Source: Paenibacillus silvae (lineage in GTDB: Bacteria > Bacillota > Bacilli > Paenibacillales > Paenibacillaceae). From it: a stretch of DNA of 64,000 nt. The notes under the pieces are model-generated. The model saw only the letters and a list, made by a program, of their open reading frames with translations. It was not told the DNA's origin and searched no databases. Shown here in pieces: positions 17,595 to 26,595 of this stretch (positions within the stretch are counted from its first letter, which is position 1; each line of letters begins with the position of its first letter). The stretch spans positions 186,001-250,000 of the forward strand of contig NZ_BMFU01000002.1 in NCBI RefSeq assembly GCF_014639235.1, in the 5' to 3' direction. The position numbers and the translations under genes were made by a program.

Positions 17595-18575
17595 ATGGTT
17601 CGATTCGGGGTCGTAGGTACGAATATGATTACGGAAAAGCTGCTAGAGTCAGCAGTACAGGTTCAAGGTTTCCAGCTTACAGCGGTATACTCGAGAACAG
17701 AGGAGAAAGCGAACGCGTTTGCGGATCGGTATGATGCAGCCCATCGCTTCACGGCTCTGGAGGAAATGGCGGCGAGCGATACGCTGGATGCAGTATATAT
17801 TGCCACGCCAAATACACTGCATGCACAGCAGGCCGAATTGTTCCTGAGAAATGGCAAGCATGTATTGTGTGAGAAGCCGCTGGCGGCTAATCGTACTGAA
17901 GTGAGTCGTATGATTGAGACAGCACGGAAGCATGACGTTCTTTTGATGGAGGCCATGAAGTCAACGCTTGTTCCGGTGTTTAAAAGTGTGCAGCAGCATT
18001 TGCATAAAATCGGCCCTGTTCGCAAATACATAGCGGGTTATTCGCAATATTCCTCGCGTTATGACAAGTACAAGGAGGGCATCGTGCTTAACGCCTTCAA
18101 GCCTGAGCTGGCAAATGGAGCTTTGATGGACCTGGGCGTATATTGTTTATACCCGCTCATTACGTTGTTTGGTGCGCCAAAGCAGGTTCAATCACAAGCC
18201 ACCATGCTGGAATCCGGTGTTGACGGGCAGGGCAGCGTGCTGCTGAATTATGACGGAATGGAAGCGGTGGTAACATACTCCAAAATCGCTAATTCGCATG
18301 CACCAAGCGAGATCATCGGAGAAAGAGGCAGTATCCTGATTGACAAGATCGGTGCGCCTGAACACGCTGAGATTCGTTATAATGACGGGACGGTCGAGCC
18401 ATTGACCGTAGAGCAGCAAAATCCTGTGATGTATTATGAGATGGAGGAGTTTGTTAATCTGGTACAGCAAGGAAAGAAAGAATCTGCCATGAACACCTAT
18501 GAACGATCTTACCAAACGATGCAGGTAATGGATCAAATCAGGCAGCAGATTGGTCTTGTTTTCCCTAACGATTAA
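17595..18575 (+). CDS. Gfo/Idh/MocA-family oxidoreductase (YulF-like)
   Basis: A 326-residue NAD(P)-dependent oxidoreductase close to the dihydrodiol-dehydrogenase-like branch that includes B. subtilis YulF. The Rossmann start is FGVVGTNMITEKLLE, the family motif KHVLCEKPLAANRTE lies near residue 95, and MDLGVYCLYPL follows near 177. A GTNxI glycine motif replaces the more usual GxGxxG. The ATG is preceded by AAAGAGGT. It leads a short group with a methyltransferase-like gene (25-bp gap) and an epimerase-like gene. Substrate unknown. Confidence 0.87.
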   Translation: MVRFGVVGTNMITEKLLESAVQVQGFQLTAVYSRTEEKANAFADRYDAAHRFTALEEMAASDTLDAVYIATPNTLHAQQAELFLRNGKHVLCEKPLAANRTEVSRMIETARKHDVLLMEAMKSTLVPVFKSVQQHLHKIGPVRKYIAGYSQYSSRYDKYKEGIVLNAFKPELANGALMDLGVYCLYPLITLFGAPKQVQSQATMLESGVDGQGSVLLNYDGMEAVVTYSKIANSHAPSEIIGERGSILIDKIGAPEHAEIRYNDGTVEPLTVEQQNPVMYYEMEEFVNLVQQGKKESAMNTYERSYQTMQVMDQIRQQIGLVFPND

Positions 18576-18600
18576 TGGACAGTGAGAGGATGACAGAGAG

Positions 18601-19341
18601 ATGAGTAGAGATGAGCAGAGAAGTATGAACGATCAGCAGAGCAGAGAAGAGAGCAGCCTCGAACTGGCACAGATTGTGTTTATCGGAAGAACGTACGAAG
18701 AGTATATGAGCATGTTTCAATTGACAGAGCAGGAGCTTTCAGGCAAGCACATTCTCGATTGTCCCGGGGGTGCATGTTCCTTTAGCAGTCAGGCTCGGAA
18801 GCGCGGCGCACGTCCTGTGGCAGCCGATATCGTGTATCAGTTCGACACGAATGAGCTGAACGCCAAAGGGCTGCAGGACATTGAACATACGATGAAGCAG
18901 ATGCAGGCTGCGCAGGGGGCATATGTCTGGGATCGGTTCGGTTCGATTCAGGGCTTGAAGGAAGAGCGGCTGCGTGCTATTACAGATTGTGTTGCGGACA
19001 TGAGACAATATCCGGGCGGGTATACAGCAGCTGTATTGCCTGAACTTCCGTTTGCTGATGAACAGTTTGATTTAACCTTATCTGCGCATTTCCTGTTTAC
19101 CTACGCGGATCGGCTGGATGTTGATTTTCATATGCAGACACTGCTGGAAATGCTGCGTGTAACCCGACATGAGGTGCGTGTTTTTCCGACCGTAGACTTG
19201 TCAGGCAAGCGTTATGAATATATGGATGAATTGAAGTCACTTTTGGAAAAAAGAGGATATATAGTATCCGAAGCCAAGACGTCATACGAATTCCAGCGGA
19301 ATGCACATACCATGCTTCGTATTCAGAAGATGTCACACTAG
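18601..19341 (+). CDS. SAM-dependent methyltransferase-like protein
   Basis: A 246-residue protein with a class I methyltransferase-like core: ILDCPGGACSFSSQARKRGARPVAADI (residues about 50-76) gives the SAM-binding loop, and LPFADEQFDLTLSAHFLF (about 143-160) the motif after strand 4. The ATG has GAGAGGA 10 bases upstream. The substrate is not predictable; it lies between a Gfo/Idh dehydrogenase and an epimerase-like gene. Confidence 0.75.
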   Translation: MSRDEQRSMNDQQSREESSLELAQIVFIGRTYEEYMSMFQLTEQELSGKHILDCPGGACSFSSQARKRGARPVAADIVYQFDTNELNAKGLQDIEHTMKQMQAAQGAYVWDRFGSIQGLKEERLRAITDCVADMRQYPGGYTAAVLPELPFADEQFDLTLSAHFLFTYADRLDVDFHMQTLLEMLRVTRHEVRVFPTVDLSGKRYEYMDELKSLLEKRGYIVSEAKTSYEFQRNAHTMLRIQKMSH

Positions 19342-19363
19342 ATTAGCATTGGAGGGAAACCGG

Positions 19364-20257
19364 ATGAAAAAGGTGCTTGTCCTTGGTGGTACGCGTTTTT
19401 TTGGCAAAAGATTGGTGGATCATCTGTTATGGGAAGGGAAATCGGAGATCACGGTCGCGACACGCGGCCAGACTGAAGTGGATTTTGGCGAGGAAGTGAA
19501 GCGAATTCGCATGGACCGGGAAGACCCCCAATCTGTCGCAGAGGCCGCGCAGTCTGATCAATGGGATGTTGTTTATGATAATATCTGTTATTCCCCGAAT
19601 GAAGCGAAGGCTGCTTGTGAAGCATTTGCCGGACGTACGCAGCGATATGTGCTGACATCTACGCTGTCTGTATACGGGGAACCCAGACCAGGATTTGTGG
19701 AAACGGATTTTGATCCGTATACGTACCCGCTGCAGTATGGCGGCAAGGAGGATTTCAGTTATGGTGAGGGCAAACGGCTTGCAGAGGCTGTGTTCTTCCA
19801 AACGGCATCCTTCCCGGTAGCGGCGATGCGAATTCCAATTGTACTTGGAATAGACGATTACACAAGAAGACTTCATTTTCATATTAAACATGTGCAAAAA
19901 GGCAAACCGATCGGCATGCCAAATCCCGAAGCCGAGATTGGCTTCATTCATTCCACGGAAGCAGCTCGCTTTCTGGCCTGGCTTGGTCAGGTGTCGCTGA
20001 CAGGTCCAGTGAATGCAGCATCCAAGGGCTCCATTACTCTCACAGCTATGATGCATCTTATCGAAACCGTGACGGGGATGCAGTCGCAGATTTTGAAGCA
20101 GACGGTGGACGAGGACATGTCACCCTTTGGAGTAGAGCAGTCCTGGACAATGGATACTTCAAAAGCGGAGCAGGCGGGGTATACGTTTGAAGCGCTCATG
20201 AACTGGTTCCCGGGTCTTGTGCGAGAGGTTGCGCTGGCTCTACAATCCGAGAAATAA
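19364..20257 (+). CDS. NAD-dependent epimerase/dehydratase-like protein
   Basis: A 297-residue extended-SDR protein. It begins KKVLVLGGTRFFGKRLVDHL, with a GGTRFFG nucleotide loop like the isoflavone-reductase/CSP41 branch. The catalytic tyrosine-lysine pair expected in true epimerases is not clear: SYGEGKRLAE (about 142) holds a Y-x-x-x-K. ATG 19364 follows GGAGGG; an earlier in-frame ATG at 19301 lies inside the previous gene without a site. Substrate unknown. A terminator follows. Confidence 0.78.
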   Translation: MKKVLVLGGTRFFGKRLVDHLLWEGKSEITVATRGQTEVDFGEEVKRIRMDREDPQSVAEAAQSDQWDVVYDNICYSPNEAKAACEAFAGRTQRYVLTSTLSVYGEPRPGFVETDFDPYTYPLQYGGKEDFSYGEGKRLAEAVFFQTASFPVAAMRIPIVLGIDDYTRRLHFHIKHVQKGKPIGMPNPEAEIGFIHSTEAARFLAWLGQVSLTGPVNAASKGSITLTAMMHLIETVTGMQSQILKQTVDEDMSPFGVEQSWTMDTSKAEQAGYTFEALMNWFPGLVREVALALQSEK

Positions 20258-20274
20258 AGTACGGAAGCAAGATG

Positions 20275-20316
20275 CAGGATGAACCAGAGAATTGCTCTCA
20301 GGGACATCCTGTTTTT
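20275..20316 (+). terminator. Intrinsic terminator after the epimerase-like gene
   Basis: A 7-bp outer stem CAGGATG/CATCCTG with an inner GAGA/TCTC pairing and five T. It may also serve the convergent LacI gene. Confidence 0.75.
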
Positions 20317-20352
20317 CTTATGTATGCAGCGGGAAGATGGTTGCGGTAAACA

Positions 20353-21366
20353 TCAGTCAGGGGCGGGAGTCGCAGCAGAAGCGCGTATTCGCATCTCCGA
20401 AGGTAAAATGATCGTCTGAGGGTCTGGAGGTAATTTTCCTTCGATACGATCAATCAGCATCTGCATCCCTTGATAACCGAATTCGTAGGCAGGCTGTGCA
20501 ATGACCGTTAAGAAGGGATCAAAGGCCGACGCCAGATCAAGATCATCAAAGCATACGACGGAAATATCCTCCGGCACTCGAAGTCCGCGCTTGCGCAGCA
20601 AACGAATAACTCCAATCGCGAGCATGTTATTGGCTGCAAAGACAGCTGTAGGCTGCTGCGGGCGGGAAACCAGACGTTCCAACCCCTCATCATCACTGAA
20701 ATCCCGATAGCTGGTACGAAGCACGAGCGAAGGATCGGGAGCAATTCCGGCTTCACGAAGCCCCTCTACATATCCCTCTTCACGTAATCTGGCTGTGGAC
20801 ACCTCGGATGAACCGTTCACCAGCGCGATGTGCTGATGTCCCAGCTTAATTAGATAACGCATAAGCTCCAGAGCGCCTTGACGGCTGTCTCCGGCAATGA
20901 CATCGGAATGAATACTAGGTACTGTCCGATCCAGAAAAACAAATGGAATGTTTCGCGCCTGCAGCTGCTGCAAATGGGTAATAGAGCGATCACCTGCTGG
21001 AGCAAAGAGCACACCATCTACCCGTGTCGATAGAATAGCTTCCACATACTCCTTCTCTTTGTGATAGTCCTCGTCACTGTTGCCGAATAAAACACGGTAT
21101 CCACGCAGATGTGCCGCATCTTCCGCTCCGCGTGCGAGCGTGGTATAGAAAGGGTTGGTAATGTCCGTAATAAGTAAAGAAAGCATCTGTGTTCGCTGAA
21201 GCACAAGACTCCGCGCATTGGAGTTAGGGATATACCCAAGCTCATCGATCACCTGCTGCACTCGCTCCCGCGTAGCTGTACTAATACGCCCGGTGCGATT
21301 AATCACTTTGGAGACGGTCATCGCGGAGACGTTGGCTTTTTTGGCAATATCATAAATAGTAATCAC
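20353..21366 (-). CDS. LacI-family regulator, probably of the L-fucose genes
   Basis: A 337-residue repressor. The helix-turn-helix is at the very N-terminus (TIYDIAKKANVSAMTVSKVI), with the minor-groove hinge GYIPNSNARSLV; the sensor domain follows and ends LPSEMRIRAS. The start was set at GTG 21366, giving the standard LacI N-terminus after a GGAAAGG site; upstream in-frame codons would add an unusual tail. It is divergent from fucI and shares with it a spacer holding two LacI-type operator candidates, so it most likely represses the fucose genes until inducer is present. Confidence 0.87.
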   Translation of the reverse strand: MITIYDIAKKANVSAMTVSKVINRTGRISTATRERVQQVIDELGYIPNSNARSLVLQRTQMLSLLITDITNPFYTTLARGAEDAAHLRGYRVLFGNSDEDYHKEKEYVEAILSTRVDGVLFAPAGDRSITHLQQLQARNIPFVFLDRTVPSIHSDVIAGDSRQGALELMRYLIKLGHQHIALVNGSSEVSTARLREEGYVEGLREAGIAPDPSLVLRTSYRDFSDDEGLERLVSRPQQPTAVFAANNMLAIGVIRLLRKRGLRVPEDISVVCFDDLDLASAFDPFLTVIAQPAYEFGYQGMQMLIDRIEGKLPPDPQTIILPSEMRIRASAATPAPD

Positions 21367-21402
21367 ATGAAATCTGACCTTTCCGCAGTGTAGTCTTTTC
21401 AT

Positions 21403-21469
21403 TTTATAGGATAATGTGGATTGACAGCAAGATATGCGCATGCTATGTTAGGGTTACCGATAACCCTAA
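21403..21469. promoter_or_regulatory. Overlapping divergent promoters with primary LacI-type operator
   Basis: Plus strand: TTGACA (21421-21426), 17 bp, TATGTT (21444-21449), directed to fucI. Minus strand: TTGCTG (at 21430-21425), 16 bp, TATAAA (at 21408-21403), directed to the regulator. A perfect 9-bp inverted repeat, TTAGGGTTA-CCGA-TAACCCTAA (21448-21469), covers the plus-strand start point; its core GGTTACCGATAACC has the central CG typical of LacI-family operators. Confidence 0.75.
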
Positions 21470-21494
21470 ACGGAATAAATGAATTAGACAGAAG

Positions 21495-21581
21495 AACCGC
21501 TCTCGTTCGTTTTCATGTATGTTCCCTTGTCCGACTAAGGTACAGCGAATGACATTAAATGATGAAGTCATGAGAGTGGTT
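21495..21581 (+). ncRNA. Possible structured leader of the fucose operon
   Basis: AACCGCTCTC (21495-21504) pairs with GAGAGTGGTT (21572-21581) over 10 bp with one G-U pair. Inside are a CCTT/AAGG hairpin (21525-21540) and an ATGAC/GTCAT hairpin (21549-21571) that abuts the outer stem, giving a three-way junction. A T-rich run (TTATTTTTTAA) follows, as in a terminator or attenuator. It matches no riboswitch class I recognise; chance folding is possible. Confidence 0.35.
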
Positions 21582-21596
21582 TATTTTTTAACATAA

Positions 21597-21610
21597 TGTA
21601 AACGCATTCA
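21597..21610 (+). promoter_or_regulatory. CcpA cre site upstream of fucI
   Basis: TGTAAACGCATTCA matches the cre consensus TGWAARCGYTWNCW at 13 of 14 positions. It suggests carbon catabolite repression by CcpA, probably as a roadblock in the leader. Confidence 0.75.
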
Positions 21611-21620
21611 AAAAACGGAA

Positions 21621-21634
21621 GGTTATCGGCAGCC
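21621..21634 (+). promoter_or_regulatory. Second LacI-type operator candidate
   Basis: GGTTATCGGCAGCC matches the reverse complement of the primary operator core (GGTTATCGGTAACC) at 12 of 14 bases, 169 bp from it. It may be an auxiliary operator for looping. Confidence 0.55.
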
Positions 21635-21755
21635 GCATTTTTCCGGTATGAAACAAGCAATTTTCCTCAAATCCGACCTCGACCTCGTATTCAGTCAGAA
21701 TATTCTCAAATCCATATGCATTTATTGAAATGCACTAAAAGGAGGACGTTCTCGC

Positions 21756-23552
21756 ATGACCATGACTCAACAGGATTACCGTTACAAACAGGATTTTCCT
21801 AAAATTGGTATTCGTCCCACGATAGATGGCAGACGCAAAGGGGTGCGCGAGTCACTGGAAGAACAAACGATGCGCATGGCTACGTCGGTAGCTGAGCTGA
21901 TCTCAACAGAGCTTCGTTATCCAGATGGTTCTCCAGTACAATGTATCGTTGCCGAGAGCTGTATCGGAGGCGTTGCGGAAGCAGCGCAAGCAGCAGCCTT
22001 GTTCAGTCGTTCCAATGTAGGTGTAACGATTACGGTAACGCCATGCTGGTGTTATGGTACAGAAACGATGGATATGTCACCTTCAGTTCCTACGGCGATC
22101 TGGGGTTTTAACGGTACGGAGCGTCCAGGAGCTGTATATTTGGCGGCAGTGCTCTCTGCACACGCTCAGAAAGGTATTCCTGCGTTCGGCATCTATGGTG
22201 AAGAGGTGCAGGATGGGGGCGATTCTACGATTCCAGACGATGTGCGTGAGAAGCTGCTTCGTTTCAGTCGTGCAGGTCTTGCGGCGGCCATGATGAAGGG
22301 GCAAGCATATCTATCTATAGGCTCGGTGTCGATGGGGATTGCAGGCTCCATCGTGAATGATTCTTTTTTCCAGGAATATCTGGGCATGCGGAATGAATAC
22401 GTGGATATGAGCGAATTGACGCGTCGGATGGAAGAGGGAATCTATGATCCTGAGGAATACAAGCTTGCACTCGCCTGGGTAAAGGAAAATTGCAGTGAGG
22501 GCCCGGATAACAACCCGGAGCATCTTCAAAGTGAACGGAAGCGCAAAGATGCCGAGTGGGAAACGGTGGTTAAAATGACTCAGATTGTACGTGATCTGAT
22601 GGCAGGTAATCCTAAGCTCGCTGCTCTCGGGTTTGAAGAGGAAGCCATGGGACATCATGCGATTGTATCCGGGTTTCAGGGGCAGCGGCAGTGGACGGAT
22701 CATGCACCCAATGGGGATTTTCTGGAGTCCATGCTGAACTCCTCCTTTGACTGGAACGGTAAACGTGCGCCATATCTGGTAGCTACGGAGAATGACAGTC
22801 TGAACGGTGTCTCTATGCTGTTTGGTTCTTTACTGACACATACCGCGCAGATCTTCGCCGATGTACGTACGTATTGGAGCCCTGAATCCGTGAAACGTGT
22901 GACAGGACATCAGCTGGAGGGGCAGGCCGCGGCAGGTATTTTGCATCTGATTAACTCAGGCTCTGCTGCGCTCGACGGTACGGGAGAGCAAACACGGGAT
23001 GGCAAGCCTGTGCTCAAGCCTTTTTGGGAAATTACGGACGAGGAAGTGCAGAATTGTCTGAAAGCGACTTCATGGAGACCTGCTTCCGTTGAGTATTTTC
23101 GGGGCGGGGGCTATTCGGCGGACTTTCTCACCAAAGGCGGAATGCCGGTAACGATGACCCGCTTGAATCTGGTGAAAGGGTTAGGCCCAGTGCTGCAGCT
23201 GGCTCAAGGCTACACAGTGGACTTGCCTGAGCATGTGCATGACACATTGGATCAGCGGACTGATCCCACATGGCCATCCACCTGGTTTGCTCCGATACTG
23301 ACGGGCTCAGGAGCCTTTACTTCAGTATACGAGGTGATGAACCAATGGGGGGCGAACCACGGTTCGATCTCGTATGGACACATCGGTGCGGACCTGATTA
23401 CTCTCGCCTCCATATTACGTATTCCGGTCAATATGCACAATGTGCCTGAAGAAGACATTTTCCGTCCGCGTGCTTGGGGCATGTTTGGCACAAGTGAGCC
23501 GGAAAGTGCGGATTATCGCGCTTGTCATGTATTTGGCCCGCTGTATCGTTAA
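21756..23552 (+). CDS. fucI: L-fucose isomerase
   Basis: A 598-residue protein, close in length to E. coli FucI (591), with FucI-type sequence from the N-terminus (PKIGIRPTIDGRRKGVRESLE) onward and a metal-site region GFQGQRQWTDHAPNGDF (about 307-323). It converts L-fucose to L-fuculose, and in many bacteria also D-arabinose to D-ribulose, using Mn2+. The ATG follows AAAGGAGGA. It is the first gene of the fucI-kinase-aldolase operon, under the LacI, cre and leader elements upstream. No fucose transporter or fucosidase is in the window. Confidence 0.95.
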   Translation: MTMTQQDYRYKQDFPKIGIRPTIDGRRKGVRESLEEQTMRMATSVAELISTELRYPDGSPVQCIVAESCIGGVAEAAQAAALFSRSNVGVTITVTPCWCYGTETMDMSPSVPTAIWGFNGTERPGAVYLAAVLSAHAQKGIPAFGIYGEEVQDGGDSTIPDDVREKLLRFSRAGLAAAMMKGQAYLSIGSVSMGIAGSIVNDSFFQEYLGMRNEYVDMSELTRRMEEGIYDPEEYKLALAWVKENCSEGPDNNPEHLQSERKRKDAEWETVVKMTQIVRDLMAGNPKLAALGFEEEAMGHHAIVSGFQGQRQWTDHAPNGDFLESMLNSSFDWNGKRAPYLVATENDSLNGVSMLFGSLLTHTAQIFADVRTYWSPESVKRVTGHQLEGQAAAGILHLINSGSAALDGTGEQTRDGKPVLKPFWEITDEEVQNCLKATSWRPASVEYFRGGGYSADFLTKGGMPVTMTRLNLVKGLGPVLQLAQGYTVDLPEHVHDTLDQRTDPTWPSTWFAPILTGSGAFTSVYEVMNQWGANHGSISYGHIGADLITLASILRIPVNMHNVPEEDIFRPRAWGMFGTSEPESADYRACHVFGPLYR

Positions 23553-23576
23553 GACGCTGACCGAAGGGAGCATTCT

Positions 23577-25082
23577 ATGGGAAATCAGGCTAACGCTGCG
23601 TATGTGCTTGCTGCCGATTTCGGCGCCGGAAGCGGACGGGTGGTTCGGGGAGCACTGGAGGGACGCAAGCTGACACTGCAAGAAGTTCATCGCTTTCCTA
23701 ATGATCCTGTACAGCTTCGAACGGAATTATATTGGGACTTCCCGCTTTTATTTCATGAGCTGAAGCAGGGCATGATGAAAGGCACTGCCGGTTTATCCTC
23801 TGCCATACATTCTATTGCAGTTGATACGTGGGGCGTAGATTACGGACTGATCGATGGCAACGGCAGATTACTTGCTAATCCGCGTCATTACCGGGATGCA
23901 CGCCATGGGGAATGGATGAAAGATGTGCTTTCTGTAGTGAGTGAGCAGGAGCTATATTCCATGTCCGGGGTACTGCCTCAACAGATTAATACGTTATTCC
24001 AGCTCTTTGGTGATTTTCGAGAACGGACAGCGGATGTCGATGCTGGCACGCGTTTGTTATTCATGCCGGACTTGTTCCACTACTATCTATCAGGTGAACA
24101 GGCTTGTGAGTATACGATTGCAAGCACAAGCGGTTTGCTTCATACCGGGGAAGCAAGATGGAATGAAGCATTGATGAGCCGTCTGGGTCTGCCGCATAGC
24201 TTGTTCCCGAAGCTTGTTCAGCCAGGCACCGTGCTTGGTGCATTAAACAGCGATCTGCTTCAAGAGCTGCGTAGTGGTCCGATGCACGTTGTTTCCGCAG
24301 GATCACATGATACAGCTTCAGCACTTGCAGCCATCCCTGCAACTGCATCTGAATATGCTTTTATCAGCTGCGGCACATGGTCTCTGATGGGCATTGAACG
24401 GGATGGCCCGGTGTTGAGTGATCTGAGCCGTAAGCTTGGATTTACTAATGAGGGAACGGTAAGCGGCAAGGTGAGGACGCTCAAAAACCGTTCAGGTCTC
24501 TGGCTGCTGCAGGAATGTAAACGCCAGTGGCAGCGGGAAAATCGGGTCTATTCCCATGAAGAGCTTATTCAGCTTGCTTCCCTGGCGCGTCCGCATCAAT
24601 CATTTGTACCGCCTGGAGACGAGGTGTTCATGAGTCCTGGTGATATGCCGCAGCGAATTCGCCAGCACTGCCAAAGTACCAGCCAGAAGGTGCCTGATAG
24701 TGTCGGAGCGATCGTGCGCTGTATATTGGAAAGTCTCGCACTGGAGTTCAGGCAGACACTGGATGAACTTGAGCAGATTACAGGCAATAAACCTCCGGTT
24801 ATTCACATGGTTGGAGGTGGGGTGAAGAATCGCTTGTTATGCCAGTTTACAGCGAATGCGGCTGGAGTCCCGGTAATCGCTGGGCCCGTTGAAGCATCTG
24901 CAGCAGGTAACTGCCTGATGCAGTATGTTGCACTTGGTGAACTAGACAGCTTGTCAGATGCACATGAAATTGCAGGGTGTTCTTTTGAACCTGACATCTA
25001 CACGCCTGAGCAGCAGGATGGCTGGCAGGAGGCGTATGGGACGTATCAGCAATTAAATGGGTTGAAACAGGAGCAACCTTAA
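23577..25082 (+). CDS. FGGY-family sugar kinase (L-fuculokinase role; rhamnulokinase-like)
   Basis: A 501-residue carbohydrate kinase. The N-terminal ATPase motif is LAADFGAGSGRVV, WGVDYGLID supplies the sugar-binding region, and IHMVGGGVKNRLLCQFTANA is the C-terminal ATP-site signature. In sequence style it is closer to rhamnulokinases than to E. coli FucK, but its position between fucI and a fuculose-phosphate aldolase indicates phosphorylation of L-fuculose at C1. It starts 25 bp after fucI with an AAGGGAG site. Whether it also accepts L-rhamnulose cannot be told. Confidence 0.88.
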   Translation: MGNQANAAYVLAADFGAGSGRVVRGALEGRKLTLQEVHRFPNDPVQLRTELYWDFPLLFHELKQGMMKGTAGLSSAIHSIAVDTWGVDYGLIDGNGRLLANPRHYRDARHGEWMKDVLSVVSEQELYSMSGVLPQQINTLFQLFGDFRERTADVDAGTRLLFMPDLFHYYLSGEQACEYTIASTSGLLHTGEARWNEALMSRLGLPHSLFPKLVQPGTVLGALNSDLLQELRSGPMHVVSAGSHDTASALAAIPATASEYAFISCGTWSLMGIERDGPVLSDLSRKLGFTNEGTVSGKVRTLKNRSGLWLLQECKRQWQRENRVYSHEELIQLASLARPHQSFVPPGDEVFMSPGDMPQRIRQHCQSTSQKVPDSVGAIVRCILESLALEFRQTLDELEQITGNKPPVIHMVGGGVKNRLLCQFTANAAGVPVIAGPVEASAAGNCLMQYVALGELDSLSDAHEIAGCSFEPDIYTPEQQDGWQEAYGTYQQLNGLKQEQP

Positions 25083-25142
25083 TGCCATGAAACTGTAAGA
25101 CAGAAGGAGTAAAAGAAACAGATAAAGGAGTGGTAGAGAAGC

Positions 25143-25805
25143 ATGTCAGAACAACAGGTGCGAGAGGAATTGACCAAATACGCCCGTAAGGCGGTAGCTC
25201 AAGGACTGGTTGTTGGTCCAGGTGGGAACATTAGCGCGCGCTCAGATGGCACCATGCTCTTGTCACCGAGCGGCTTCGCGCTGGAGGAGCTGGAGCCGGA
25301 TGAATGGATTGCCATTGATATAGAGACAGGAGAGACACGTGCAGGGGCCACACGTCCCTCTTCTGAAGTGCTGATGCATCTGTTCAGCTATCGTGTGAAT
25401 CCCGATATTCAGGCCATTGTGCACACGCATCCCGCATATACGATTGCATTAAGTCTTGTCTATGACAGCCTGCCGCATTTGTTCCCTGACCAGTCAGCAC
25501 TGGTTGGAGATATCGGATTTGTACCTTACGTATTGCCCACAACCAAGCTTCTGGCGGATGCCGTAGCTGCCAAAGTAACGGAGCACACAGCCCTTATCCT
25601 TGTCAATCACGGTCTGGTGACGACAGGCAAAAATCTGCGAGAAGCATATTACCGCACACAAGTGGTTGAAGAAAGTGCCAAGGTATATATGATTGCAAAG
25701 GCTGCGGGAGAACCCAAGGTTCTGACTGCCGAGCGATACAAAGAGATTCAGTCTCTTGAAAGTGAAGCCTACCGCGTGCAATTATTACAGCAGCTCAAGT
25801 CCTGA
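25143..25805 (+). CDS. fucA: L-fuculose-phosphate aldolase
   Basis: A 220-residue class II aldolase/adducin-family protein. It splits L-fuculose 1-phosphate to dihydroxyacetone phosphate and L-lactaldehyde with Zn2+. Family residues are visible: GPGGNISAR at residues 24-32, the catalytic glutamate in SSEVLMH (about 74-80), and zinc histidines in HTHPAYT (about 96-98) and NHGLV (about 157). The start follows AAAGGAGTG. It ends the fucose operon; no lactaldehyde dehydrogenase or reductase follows. Confidence 0.92.
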   Translation: MSEQQVREELTKYARKAVAQGLVVGPGGNISARSDGTMLLSPSGFALEELEPDEWIAIDIETGETRAGATRPSSEVLMHLFSYRVNPDIQAIVHTHPAYTIALSLVYDSLPHLFPDQSALVGDIGFVPYVLPTTKLLADAVAAKVTEHTALILVNHGLVTTGKNLREAYYRTQVVEESAKVYMIAKAAGEPKVLTAERYKEIQSLESEAYRVQLLQQLKS

Positions 25806-25927
25806 TCAGTTCATTTCACCGTTCATATTGAGACATACTGAATGCGTACAAGCGATTGCAGTAGGAAATCCGGTTCGTCAGAATGTGACATGATCAAGTC
25901 AGGTTTTAACCTTTTTCTCGACAACTA

Positions 25928-25955
25928 TTGCATAACCTGAAATACCGAGTATAAT
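25928..25955 (+). promoter_or_regulatory. Sigma-A promoter of the small gene at 25993
   Basis: TTGCAT (25928-25933), 16 bp, TATAAT (25950-25955), 37 bp before the start codon. Confidence 0.75.
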
Positions 25956-25992
25956 ACTGGGTAAATAGAACGAAAAGGGGATGCAATAAACG

Positions 25993-26349
25993 ATGAAAAC
26001 ATATGCTGAATTGAACTCACTTCTTGTTGACGATTATCTGGATCTCCTGAATATTGCAAAGCAGTTAGGTGATGAGGAGTGGAAGGACTCCATCCTGCAA
26101 GCCTTGAAGGAAGAAGTCGATTCCAACCATCACGTAGATTCCACCGAGGTGCGTCAGGATCTCTGGAATCAATTCGAGGATATTAATGAGCAGATGCACG
26201 ATTTGTTGATGCAGCTGAAACATACAGATTCTCCTGAGGACAAGGAACAGATCATTGAACTGATCTGGGGGCTGAAAATAGATCGGCATGCGATCACTCG
26301 CAAGCTCGAAACGATGAGCCGTGCCAGCGCAGGAACGCCAAAACGATAA
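25993..26349 (+). CDS. Uncharacterised small acidic helical protein
   Basis: A 118-residue protein I do not recognise. It is acidic, lacks a signal peptide or membrane segment, and looks wholly alpha-helical, with heptad-like stretches (EQMHDLLMQLKHTDSPEDKEQ). The ATG has AAAAGGGGATG upstream. It has its own sigma-A promoter and a strong terminator, so it is an independent transcription unit between the fucose operon and azoR and is clearly meant to be expressed. Confidence 0.8.
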   Translation: MKTYAELNSLLVDDYLDLLNIAKQLGDEEWKDSILQALKEEVDSNHHVDSTEVRQDLWNQFEDINEQMHDLLMQLKHTDSPEDKEQIIELIWGLKIDRHAITRKLETMSRASAGTPKR

Positions 26350-26367
26350 CGTTTGTCTAAGCTAAAC

Positions 26368-26416
26368 AACCCGCACCCGCCTTGAGTTTATACTCGAGGA
26401 AGTGGTGCGGGTTTTA
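26368..26416 (+). terminator. Intrinsic terminator of the small gene
   Basis: A 10-bp stem AACCCGCACC/GGTGCGGGTT encloses an inner CCTTGAGT/ACTCGAGG hairpin, then TTTTATTTG. The remaining 179 bp to 26595 hold nothing recognised. Confidence 0.92.
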
Positions 26417-26595
26417 TTTGTTTTTTCAGCGGATTCGGACGTGTCTTGAGACCTACTGAAGTGCATCTTTTACCGCCTTTTCGCCCCCTGCTGCGTCACT
26501 TTCCCTTGACATGCCCCGGCACGCCTGCGGAAAACTTCCTGGCTTGGAACGAAAATTCAGCAAAATCTGCCGCCTTCAGAGTTTTCAGACAAGCC

